From Turritopsis dohrnii (taxonomy: Eukaryota > Cnidaria > Hydrozoa > Anthoathecata > Oceaniidae), in contig BQMF02000033.1 of the NCBI GenBank assembly GCA_027922465.2, positions 62,001 to 126,000 of the forward strand: a DNA stretch of 64,000 nucleotides, in the 5' to 3' direction. Under the pieces are notes generated by a model. It made no database searches. It had not been told where the DNA came from and worked only from the letters and a program-made list of their open reading frames with translations. Made by a program: the position numbers and the translations under genes. This document shows positions 43,560 through 54,551 of this stretch, piece after piece (position 1 is the first letter of the stretch; the number at the start of each line of letters is the position of its first letter).

Positions 43560-45065
43560 ATGGCTTCTAGCAAATCGTTTTTATCAGATTCCTCCGATGA
43601 GGAAGTTGCCATGAATACTCCATGTTTTTTGGTGGGCAACAGGAAAAAGAAGTTGAAATACAACTCTGCAATAGCAAATACGACACCGCAAACATCGACA
43701 ACTGAAGATGTTAATCAATTTACGCCACCATTGCCTTTAATGTCTGACGTTTCATTTGAGAAGTCAACTGCCAAGAAAGTATCCTTGTCCGATGCTACTG
43801 TTCTACCATCGTTGTTAGCAGCAAGTAATGATGACGAAGACTCTGGTAAGAAATTTTAATATTGAGTAACGTTTCTGAATTTGTGATTGGGTTGTTTTCT
43901 TATTCTCCACTTGAATAATCTCTTTGTGCTGTTTCTCCAGTAAATCCAACGAAAGCTAATTTGCTAATTTTTACATATATATTCTTTTACAATTTAGATG
44001 ATTATCATAGTGATGGTGACAACATTGATTTAATTTCTGATGTTGATAAAAATGTTTTAAACAAAGGTGAATATGTTCAAAATCATTTTTTCCTTGTCAA
44101 TAATAGACTTACATAAATCTGTGACAAAGTGCAGTACTTCCAAGTGTTTTGAACTGGTTAATTGACGTTGATATTTTCATCATTGACTTGATTCAATGTT
44201 TTAGATGAGAACGATACAAAAAAAATGTTAAAGCTTTTGTTAAAGCAAAATCAGGAAATTTTGGACAGACTCGATAAATTGGAAGAGAAGGCTAAAGTAA
44301 GCAGAAAAGAAGAAGTGTTTGTTCCAAACAATGTTAGGGTAGGTTCATTTCTTTAAGATATGAAACTACATTTTTCACGTAAGAGATATAACGTTTGATT
44401 TTCCTGTTTTAGTACCATGTTAGATTGGCTTATGATAATGGTCCAAAGCAAAACATTCCGAAGTGGAAGGTTGAAACTGGTTTGGGGTAGGTTTGTGGAT
44501 GTAAAAATAAAGTTTATAGTGTAAATGATAGTGATTTCATACTAGGAAATTATATTTAGGCCATTTCATGAAGTAAACCTTAAGATGACAAAATATATAC
44601 GAAACTTTGTGAATGGGTTAAATCCAAATTTAGACAACCGAGATGCAGTTGTTAACAGTTATTATTTGTTTTTTTTTCACTTAAGAAAATGGGTTTATGG
44701 TTATTTTTATGTATTTAATCCATGTAAGTATTCTTGGCCTTATTTTGAAAATATTTTTCAATAAATTCAAAATGAATTAAATGTTCAATGAGTCAATGCA
44801 ATTGAACATGGGTATTCTTTAATAGTATGCTTTATTATATTTAGAAATCCAAGAGACGACAAAAGGCTCTTCAACAAGTCTCTGATTCATTGATATCACC
44901 TGCGGAGAAAGGAAATTTTGCAAATGCTTTGGTACCAGACATGATGAGTTCTGAAGAAGAAATGGAGAATGAAGATGGTGAACGCTATTTCAAAGTGCAC
45001 AAGCCGAATTGGAGAAGTAGAAAGTTTGAAAAGCTAATAACAGCTGTGGACAAAGGCCCATATTA
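43560..45065 (+). CDS. Second gene of the tnp2-type element
   Basis: Exons 43560-43845, 43998-44066, 44205-44338, 44413-44486 and 44560 to about 44698-44723 join in consistent phase. A last exon 44845-45065 encodes KSKRRQKALQQVSDSLISPA..PDMMSSEEEMENEDGERYF..KPNWRSRKFEKLI and stops at TAA. The first exon is serine/acidic-rich (SSDSSDEE-like) and the third is a coiled coil. I know this kind of protein as a partner gene in cnidarian tnp2 elements, with unknown function. The 5/6 junction is uncertain: the strong GTAAGT donor at 44724 gives a stop, while a weak GTTTAT donor keeps the frame. Confidence 0.6.
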
Positions 45066-45599
45066 ATAATGCATCAAAGAGGGCTAAGGAGCAAATTACT
45101 CCTAGGGTTGATGGAAGTCCATCGAAACATTTACTGCCAAGACCCTTAAATATGGTTATCATTTATTTTTGGAAAAAAATTTTTAAACTACAAAACAATA
45201 TTTTACTTTTTTATTATAGGTTTTGTACATATTTTGTTTTCAAAGATCTTTATTTCTCCAAAATTTACGCTTTTCATTTATTCCATTCCACCAACGCCCA
45301 CCCCACCCTCCCTCAAATCACCTATCGGTTAAGTTAAAAGTTAACCACTTGTATATCCAAAATAGTGAAGGTATATGATAAAACAGGTTCATAAGATTTT
45401 ATTCTCTGTAGTACATCATGTTGACCAGGTTTTGAAACTTCATCACGTCACATGGACAAAGGTTTAACATGAGAAAACGTCATGTTCGTTGAGGTTGTGC
45501 AAGAGAAAAATGTCAAAAATGAAATAGGAAAACGTCATGTTATTGAGGTTTGGCAAGAGAAAAACATCAGGTTTCAAACATGTTCATTGTGTATGTGAA

Positions 45600-45778
45600 A
45601 GTAAGATTTTTCTTATGTTGTCCTAAGTGGGCAACCTGCAGTTGTCCGATATAGAACATCAGACAACATCAAATGTTTGCCAGCCTCGCAAAACATCTGA
45701 AAACTTCAGACAACATCATGTTGCACAGAAGTTGTCACGGTGTTGTCCGGTGCAGACAACATACATTTTCGTGCAGTG
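45600..45778. mobile_element. Right terminus of the CMC/EnSpm-like element
   Basis: The sequence ends ..ACATTTTCGTGCAGTG, that is CACTGCACGAAAATGT inward, the CACTG-type terminus of animal CMC elements. Just inside are at least six GTTGTC/GACAAC copies in both orientations, typical subterminal repeats. The matching left terminus was not found in this window; nested insertions or deletion may have removed it. Confidence 0.65.
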
Positions 45779-47409
45779 TGTGCATAAGGTTGATAAATTT
45801 ACCATGATAACAAAGCGTAACATGGTAATTGTTCTGAAAATGCAAGGCAGTTCATTTCATTTTCATCTAGTATGTCTATCTGTAACCATGGCAATTATGG
45901 TGAATTGAATAGCTTAATTGAATTCAATTTAGCATAGTAAACAAAGTGCTGATAATTGCTTTTTTGTTACGATGTAATAAAAGAGATTATAGTCCATGTC
46001 AACAGGAAAGCCTCAAATTGATAATGTGAAGATGAGACATGAAGTGAATGAGGCAAACTCAAAGAAAGAACTCACCCGAAGTTATGGATGGCGACAACAT
46101 ACTGTTGGATAGTCTCATTGAGCAAAATAATAACTTCGTATGAGAAAAATCGTACGTAACGAAACACTTGTATAATGATGATATTGGTAGGCTCGCAAAA
46201 CAGAGAGGCGGGTTTAATTGCCAATTGAGAACAGGGTCTGGCATGCTCTAGGCCGGTTAACAAAAAAGAGGCTTTAGTTTGCTCTACAATTGCTTAAAAC
46301 CCGATGCAGTGGTTAAGAAAGACATTACAGATTTTCTTTATTCGTTTTCCAAGCCAACAAATACTTGATTCTCGAATATGATGGCGAACATATGTCCCAG
46401 AACTTGCAGTTTTTTTCAAAAAGATTTATCATGAAATGACTTTTAACAATATGTTAATAAGATATTGAAATTCACAAAAGAATGCTGTTCATCAATTTAT
46501 TTCATTTCGATTACTAACATTTGCGAGTTTGAGATGATATCTGAAATGCGTTTGCAAATACTCCACTGGACTTACGTAAAGCTTTTGTCGTAATTTGCCT
46601 CCGTTCATCTTGTAATATTTTTTCCTGCGTTTCACATTTTCTACATCTTACTTTTATATTTTTTTCACCTGATTAAATATTTTAATGACACATGATTTTT
46701 TTCTTGAAATAGACTTAAAAAAAGCCACATCATCATCTTCATCATCATCACCATGTTACAACACAAAATCATCAATAGATTGAAAATACTATTTAAATCT
46801 TACTGGTTACCGCATTTCCTATTTTATTTTATTATGGTACAATGGTCAGATGCCAGTAGAAGAAACAATGACTTACTATTATAAAGTAACTATTTATAGG
46901 AATGTGACTGGCATGCGGAAATGTTAGGCAATGTGAATTTAAATAAACGAAATGAGATAATTCCTTTTTGCAGAGAAAAATTAGAAAAGCGTAACTGTCC
47001 ATGTAGAATACATACACTGTTGCTGTAAGGCGGCTCTTCTATTACTTTTTTTACATATTTAATTGAATAAAATGGCTTTTAATTTAATTATATTTCATTA
47101 TAGTATGTCACTTTATAAGAAGAAGAAAACTAAAACAAGTAATTCGTATTGTATGTTAATCATCCATGCTCCATAGCACTTATTAAGCAGAAAGAAAAAC
47201 TTGGTTGTAAACGTCGCCGAGATACCAGCTTTTAATGAAATTTCTGTCAGATAGCTGTGCATTAATTGTAAGTATTCCCCAACTATACTGCCTGTACTGA
47301 CAAAACAGAAAGTTTCAAGCATAAACAGTAGAAAAGTTTTAACAAAGAATGAACTATCAAAACAAAAACTTTAAAAAAGACAAAATATCAACAAAGCTAA
47401 GTTATTTAT
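45779..47409. other. Intergenic, no gene recognised
   Basis: AT-rich with short frames on both strands and no motif. A CATCATCATC microsatellite lies near 46725-46755. Confidence 0.4.
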
Positions 47410-49835
47410 TCACTCCAACAGGAGTTTCTGTTTCTTTGACTCCAAAAAAATAATTGTCTCCCCTATTGTATCAATTTCCTTTTCTTTTTCTTCACATTTT
47501 CGCTTTAATGCATTTCCCTTGACAAGCAATGACATATTCTTCTTCTTCTCAGCTTCCGTTGCTAAGTCTACAAATTCTTTATTTAAGCTGGTACATAGCT
47601 CCTGGAGACTTCTTTTCTGAGACTGTGCATCTTTTATTTCTGAATTAAGCATTTCAACTTGAGCACTCTTTCCTTTCTCTTTTTGTGCTTGTTTCTGTTC
47701 ACGAAGAAATTTAGCATATCGCTATATACTGACTCAATACTTTTTTCACAAAAGTTGGCGATAAGATCTTCAGAGAAACTATGCAATTAAGGATTCTCTT
47801 CATTTTGTCCCTTAAATTTTCCGAAGTTTCAATCAGCATCAAAGCTGGGTTCACAACATTAGCATTTCGTACTATAACAGATCCCATAGGATTCCTTTCA
47901 AATAGCTTTTGTAGCGTAGAAGCCACAAACTGACGAGCTTCACCTTTAAAGATACTGACTGCTTCCTGAGACACAGCATCCTTGAGCCTGAGGTCACGAA
48001 TTTCACTTTCTACAGCAAAGCCAAGGTGCAAATCCTTTTTTTTCAAAAAGTTTTTTCCATCGTTTAAATCAATTTTTGTTAACTCTGCTCCATTATTACA
48101 TTTCTCAAGTACACATGGCTTTATCACCAACTCCAAAACACTCTGAGACATGTGAAATAGGTCATCACACATGAACGGAACCATTGGCATGTCAGTTTGA
48201 TATTTTGTTAAGAAAGGTTGAAGTAGACTGGCAATGAAACTAAAGAACCTAAGCTTGGCTACAGTTAATGAATCTTCGACTGCTGCAACCACGGCTAAGT
48301 AACTTTTACTACTAGGCCTTTTAGATTTGGGACCGCCCTGCCAAAAACTGACTATTTTGACAATGTGCGGCTAAATCTCCACAAGCCTATTAGCCACTAA
48401 CTGATCCTCAATCCAGCTAAAATAAGAAAACATACACTAATAAGTACTTTCAGTCTAAATCACTTTCAATGAATGTCCTGTAAATTTTTCCAACATTTAC
48501 TTTCAAATGTTTTTGTGTCAGCTGATCAGTATGTGTGCTGTCATGTCCACAAACTGTTCTGTTTTATCATGGTATATATTCAGTTGCAGCTCAATTGTAG
48601 TGTATTTTTTATTTTTTTTTTTTTTTTATTTTTTATTTTTTTTATTTTTTTTTTGTTATGTACATATATATATTGGGAGAATAGCCATGTAAATGGATTA
48701 CCCTGAAATACATTTATTATTATTATTAGATGTAGTAGTCAGTAGTAGTAGTCTGAAAATCAATCTGCATGAAAGCATGAAGAACGAGCTTTTACCGTGT
48801 GGCACAAAATTGGAGAGGGAACTTGTCAGAACCTGTTATGCTAACATAATCTTCACGCCTTGCTGGTGAATCCTTCAATAACTGAAAGACTCCTTTCAAA
48901 ATAGATTTGAGCTTCCAATCTGTGGCTTCAGCACCTGTCTTAAAGGCACCATGCACAATGTGTAAAGAACAGCTACCAATGTTAATTACTTTAGGCAAAC
49001 CACTTTCTTCACGAGATTTTTTCACTTCTTCCATAAATTTCCAATTCACTGATGGACCATCCATTGATATCTGGGTTAACTTGGAAAGATCCACACCTGC
49101 CAAACCATTGGTAAAATTTAGGAACAAATCTTTATGTCTTCCATGCCCAAAGTACATGGATTCCCAGAATCGCACTTGCACTCTCTTTTGACCATTATCC
49201 CAAAATCTTACAAGCAAATCCATCTCACAATTCTGGATAACTTTATTCAGACTTTCATCAAAACTTACAACAAACCAATCTGATAAAGCTATTTTCTCTT
49301 TCAGTTTGTCCTTAAAATATGGAGCTAAACCATGGTTTACAACATACTTGATTTTATTTGGTCCAAGTTCCATGCCAGATGCAATCTTGCTATCTGGAAA
49401 CATACTTCTAAAAAGCTCAATAGTTTCCTTATCAGAATTATCACTGTAACCACATAAAACATGTTTTAATGTCCAACGAATCTCCGCATTAAGTTTGCCT
49501 CCATCAAGGAAATTTGAAGGAATAGTGGACTGGGAAGGTGTGGCAGTGGCATTGAAAGTAGAATCTGTCGATAATGTTACATCTGGTTTGTCTAACTGTG
49601 TTGCTGAAGATGATGACTTTCTTTTCATGAAGAAATTTGAAATACCTTCATGATCCTTAACCCTTGAATTATGACCTTTGCCTTGTTCATGGCTTTATAA
49701 TGCCTTGACACCCATATTTCCAAGTGCAAAGTTGACTTTGCACAGTTTACATCTGGCTTGAACATTTGTGGGAGCACGTTGCAACCAGATTAGAAATGTT
49801 TTATCTAGAAGCCAACTATCTTGGAAATACGTTTT
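47410..49835 (-). pseudogene. hAT-like transposase, decayed
   Basis: The minus strand begins with a BED/C2H2-like finger (CKLCKVNFALGNMGVKAL, then SHEQGKGH) near 49790-49680, interrupted by a TAA. An exon 49628-48792 has ELGPNKIKYVVNHGLAPYF, FVVSFDESLN, ISMDGPSVNWKF, and KDSPARREDYVSITG..FCATR. After an intron, exon ~48425-47711 continues WIEDQLVANRLVEI*PHIVK..KSKRPSSKSY (a TAG replaces the expected Trp), and a one-base shift near 47710 leads into a coiled-coil C-terminus ending at 47410. The block order matches a widespread animal hAT-type family. At least three lesions make it non-functional. Confidence 0.75.
48595..48660. repeat. T-rich low-complexity tract
   Basis: Almost pure T with scattered A/G, located in the hAT intron. 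Confidence 0.8.
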
Positions 49836-49904
49836 TTTATTATTCATTCTAATGAGTAAACAGATAAAATATAGATAAAAAGCACAATATACCTATTTCT
49901 TTTA

Positions 49905-50050
49905 CGCTTCCCTGACTTTTAGAAAAATTCCCTGACTTTTAGAAAAATTCCCTGACTTTTAAAAAAATTCCCTGACATTCCCTGACATTCCCTGACTTAA
50001 TCAAAAAAGGCCACTTTTCATCCTGACTTTCCCTGACTGTACGAACCCTG
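49905..50050. mobile_element. Right terminus and subterminal repeats of the hAT element
   Basis: Inward from 50050 the sequence reads CAGGGTTCGTACAGTCAGGG, a typical hAT terminal inverted repeat. Inside are five or more copies of TTCCCTGAC(TTTTAGAAAAA), a subterminal array. AAAGAATT follows at 50051-50058 as a candidate 8-bp duplication. The left terminus was not found. Confidence 0.75.
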
Positions 50051-50058
50051 AAAGAATT

Positions 50059-50499
50059 TGAATTAGTGAAACGCTTAAAATAACCTATTTAACCTATGGT
50101 TTACCCAGGTAAACAATTTTCAATGGTTTTAATCAAATGTAAGCTGAATCGCAGAAAAGCTTAATAAAATAGCAATAACAGAATATATATATTCATAAGC
50201 AAAAGAGAAGTTGCAATATTTAAAACAGATCCGTTTACCCAGACATTGAATGAAATAATAAAATAATAAATAAAAACAAATTGATACTTTCCAACTGTTT
50301 CGGTTGTGCTTGTTACTGGCCTGCAATCATTAATGAATTCTTGAAATGATATAGTCTGTTCTTCCCAAAAACCATCAACATCATGATTAAAACCATGACT
50401 TTTATTTCTTTATGATTATTGTATGTTTTAATTTGCTTATCTGAAAAAATATTTTGAATGTATAATGATTCAGATACCTAATCCTATTATGACAAATAA
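50059..50499. other. Noncoding sequence
   Basis: No gene or terminus recognised between the hAT end and the start of similarity to the second Helitron family. Confidence 0.35.
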
Positions 50500-52094
50500 A
50501 CAAAGAAACAAAAAGGAACTTTGAGAACATACTTAAAAACAATAATTGAAGACACAAACTTAATAATTAACATAGAAAAAAACCTAAACATACTATGACG
50601 ATATTGAAAGAAAGCAAAACAAACTAAAAGAAACTTCAAGAACACATTTACCTTATGAATAATAATTAAAAACAGAAATGTAATGACACAATTTATATCT
50701 AAAGAGTTTATAAAAAATTGAAAACAACCACATTTTTAATCTGAGTTAATATCTCCTCTGGCTAATTCACAACAGTTAAACAACCCTTTATTCTTATTTA
50801 TCCAGCATACCAACTGTGTTATAACTAAATAGATTAATACTATTTTAACTTTAGCTGAACTTCAAACAAAATAGGATACCTTTCACTTCCAATTCACATG
50901 TTAGTAAACAGCATTGATCATCTTCTGTAAACATTTTCAAACACTTCTAAACTCTTTACTTCTATAATCATACCTGTAAAAAAATTACTAATACTTTATT
51001 TACTTTCCAGCACAAACATACATAGGTATTTATAAAACACTTTCGCTACCATTTTTTTTAAGTGAAATACATAAAATGAAACTGCTCTCTTCGTTTGGAA
51101 AAACTGCTAAACTTTCTGTATTTTCCAGTAGATTTTGTACTTTATGGCATGTAGACAAAAGCATCAAGCATCGATATAATTAGATACAATAGATACAATT
51201 AGACAGCATAACACATTCCCCACTTCCACAGCGTCATCACAAATAAAAACATTCATAGCTGCAGGACCATTTTTAATGTAATAATAGCGCGCATTACCAA
51301 AACAAATTTCTCTCGTCTTCCTTTTCATCCAGCAGCATATACACATACTAAACGACAGAATAATTGAGACATCCACTCAGAGCTAAAGCAATTAATCTTA
51401 CAAAACTTAAAACCATTCCTTACTGTGTAAATAAACATCAAACTGCATTTCTTCACTGCACTTTCTTCTGTATAGCGATATTTGATAACTAAAACGTAAA
51501 CAAACATTTAAATACATACATATATGACTCACCTGTTCCTTTATTAATCTAAAACATTAAACAATAAAAGTTTTGTGATAATACTACTTCGTATAGACCT
51601 GTTCGTTCGTTCTGCACAACCAATTTTTAAAAAACTTCACTGCACTTCTTCTGTATTCTCAATATGCTTTCACATTGTAAACAAACAACTAATCACTTAC
51701 ACTTTTACTGTTCTTTTATTAATCTAAAATAAAATCTAAAATGCAACAACAATAAAAGTTAAACAATAAACAGTTTATTAAACAGCATGTATAGAAACCT
51801 GTGTTTCTTCGTCAAAATAGCAAACGATAATGATAATCCGTTATTAACGAACTTATTTTTTGGAAATCGTCAACCAATCAAATTGGCGAAAAAATAATTT
51901 CTTGTGTTTTGATTGGTTTAAAAATTTGAACGTCACACTTAGATTACGTAACATTAAAAAAAGTGTCTGTCGCCTCAGCGTGGTTTTACGACAAAAAAGG
52001 AAAAAATAAAAAGGTTTTGACCGTGAAAAAAAAGTAAATATATCACTCTCTAAAATAAAAGTGGGATGCACAATCGCGGATTATTATAAGAAGA
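50500..52094 (-). mobile_element. Non-autonomous Helitron, second family
   Basis: The minus-strand 5' end at 52094 follows an A and reads TCTTCTTATAATAATCCGCG, then GTGCATCCCACTTTTATTTT and AGAGAGTG, as at 31990 and 13521. The body aligns with 11980-13521 (shared AACCTAA.CATACTATGACGA, AACACTTCTAAACTCTTTAC and others). No Rep-helicase is present. Its 5' end abuts a DDE_3 transposase exon, so it inserted into that gene. The 3' edge is approximate. Confidence 0.75.
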
Positions 52095-52095
52095 T

Positions 52096-53182
52096 TTTAC
52101 AAAAATCCTATTCCAGAAATACCAACAATCGAAAAGATCTATAAGGCAGTACAAGAGCTTCCGGATTTCCCAGAAATCAGGCAAACTTTATTATTTTGTG
52201 TAATCAAAACGCTCGGTTTTGTTTGTAAACATCGCAATTAGAACATGCAGGTGTACCAGAGGCTTGATGTCGTAGTTCAGAGACACAAATATCTTCACAG
52301 AATTAAAGAGCTGAGAGAAAAGGGTTACCAGGTCTTTTACCAGGATGAGACTTGGTGCAACACTAATCACACGCGAGAATTTATCTGGCAAAAGGAAGAT
52401 GAAGAAAATTCTCTTATTAGCGATTCAGTATGGCCTGCTTGAATTAAAAGTACCTTCCGGAAATGGTGAACGTTCGATTATAAACAATATTGGCTCATCC
52501 ACAGGGTTCCTGAAAGGAGTTGGAGAATGTTTTATTGGCAAGAAAAACACAAGCGATTATCATCATGAGATGAACGGCCCTCACTTTGAGGATTGGTTTG
52601 AAAATAAAGTTGTTCCAGCTCTGCCAGACAAATCCGTCATTGTTCTGGACAACGCTAAGTATCACTCTCGATTGAACGAAAATAGCAGGCGACCAACAAC
52701 GAGCTGGAAAAAAGCAGAAATTCAGGAGTGGTTGACGAAGAAGAGTATTCTGTTCGAAAAGAGTGACACCAAACCTATCTTATTGGATAAGCGGCAGCTG
52801 GTTCCAGATGTCAAAGAATATCGTCTAGAACAGATGACAAAACATTTTTGTGAAACAAATGGTAAGGAAATTGAGATTGTTCATCTTCCCATTGGACATT
52901 GCTCAATTGAGCTCATTTGGGCAAAAATAAAATCAGAAGTAGCTCAGAAAAACGTAACGTTTAAAATTACAGATGTTAAAAAGTTAGTGTAAGATGTGAC
53001 AAATAACGTCAAAAAAAAGTAACTGGTTCAAGGCTGAAAACCATGCCAAGAAGGTTGAGGCAGAGTTTTCGCAAAAGGACTTTGGACGGATGAGGTTTCA
53101 AATGACCGTTTTATAATTTCAATCGGTGAATCAGATGATGAAAATTCTTCTGATGATGAAGATGAGATTGATAACTTGTAAT
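52096..53182 (+). pseudogene. DDE_3 (IS630/Tc1-mariner-like) transposase
   Basis: The + strand reads IPTIEKIYKAVQELPDFPEI, an in-frame TAG at about 52228, MQVYQRLDVV and the first catalytic Asp in VFYQDETWCN. After a frameshift near 52440 it continues KVPSGNGERSIINNIGSSTG, the second Asp in VIVLDNAKYHSR, and IELIWAKIKSEVAQKN with the Glu. A further decayed tail to 53182 ends in SDDENSSDDEDEID. It is a D-D-E superfamily endonuclease of the type common in insects and cnidarians. The 5' part was cut off by the Helitron ending at 52094. Several lesions make it a pseudogene. Confidence 0.75.
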
Positions 53183-53686
53183 GCTTTGGTACTTTTTGCT
53201 CTGTGGTAACTTTCTAATATTTTGTCTTTACATTCTTTTTGTATCGTATAAAAGAATTGTACTGGCTATTGTTACAAGATTTACTGCTAAATAGTTGGAC
53301 ACCATTAATAAAACTATATCATTCATTAAATCCCTCTAGACACAAGTTGCATGATTAATTACGTTAGTAAATGTACTTATACGTTACCCCCTGATTTTCA
53401 TGAATTTCTAATTTTCCTATTCTGTCAAAGAAAGTCAACTCAAGCTCTTTTGATAGCCATATCTTCCGATTGCAAGAATATTTTTCAATTTTTTTTTCAC
53501 ATTTTAGTTGAGCTAAGATTAAAGTTTCCGTGTGTGAAACTCATGTCCATAGCATGAATAGACAAGAAATTGATTTTTTTCTTTTTCGTTTTTCTTCTTC
53601 ATTTTCGATATTTCATCAATTTTTTTATCAAAATCATATCCCACTTCCGATAATCTTTCCAACGAGCACAAAAAATCCGTACTTAA
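53183..53686. other. Noncoding sequence
   Basis: AT-rich, no exon recognised, up to the TTAA (53683-53686) that borders the Harbinger element. Confidence 0.4.
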
Positions 53687-54545
53687 AGTCTGTCTCAATA
53701 TAATTGGCAGTGGAAACAAATTACCTCATAACTTTTAATAGCCACTTCTGATTCCAAAAATTTTTTTTGCATTTTTTAGATAATCAAAAGCACTACATAT
53801 GCATATATTTTTGGTTGAAATATTCACGAATTTTAGCGGTTAAATTTGCGATTTAAAAAATAAAGCTTTTTTTCTACTTAAGCTATAACTTTCATTTCTG
53901 CACCAGTTGTAGCCCTGACTTCGGCAAAGAAAGTTATAAAGTTTGAGGGCAAACCAACGGGTTGTTCAGAAGATATGAGTAGCGATTTTATGCGAAACAT
54001 CAAATCTGCAACTTTCAACAAAAAACGGGGGCAATGATGGTGGAACAATTTTTTAAACACATCACATTCAATTATCTTTTAAATTATCTTTTGAGAAACT
54101 GTTATTTGTGTTTTGGGAATAATCAAAGTTGACTTTCTATTGTATCATACGGTTTCATAGCTTTGTGTTTAAAAGTTATCTTATTGTGTTCAACAAAAAC
54201 GCTTTCAAGATCTGTGTGACTTTTTTATTCCACATCGTTTTAACAATAAAAAACAAATAAAAAACAATTAAGCTGCTTCCCTTTGTTTTGCTTAATGGTC
54301 AACAAACATCAACGCATTACTGTAACACTTCTCAACTTTTAATTGAGCTGTTGATGAAAGAAAAGATAACCCCCATTTTTTGTTTAAAGTTGGAGATTTG
54401 ATGTTTCGCAAAAAATTGCTACTGAAGGTGATGATACACCAGTCGATTTTTTCCTTTCGACATGTCGAACCCATATTGCGCATGCCACTATTTTTAATAA
54501 AAAATTGCTGTCGAAACACATGATACACGCGAGCAATTTTCTTTC
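53687..54545. repeat. Harbinger left terminal inverted repeat (with inserted MITE)
   Basis: Matches the reverse complement of 63480-63940 in two blocks, 53687-53975 and about 54423-54545, separated by the MITE 53979-54422. Confidence 0.8.
53979..54422. mobile_element. 444-bp MITE inside the Harbinger left terminus
   Basis: The ends read GTAGCRATTTTWTGCGAAAC inward on both sides, with arms continuing through CATCAAATCT.CAACTTT. A 3-bp TGA flanks each side (53976-53978 and 54423-54425). The right Harbinger terminus lacks this segment. No coding capacity. Confidence 0.75.
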
Positions 54546-54551
54546 TAAAAA

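Noticed and set aside
48473..48706. Hydrophobic plus-strand open frames, possible membrane protein
   Set aside because: Phe/Leu content comes from a T-rich low-complexity tract in an intron of the hAT remnant.
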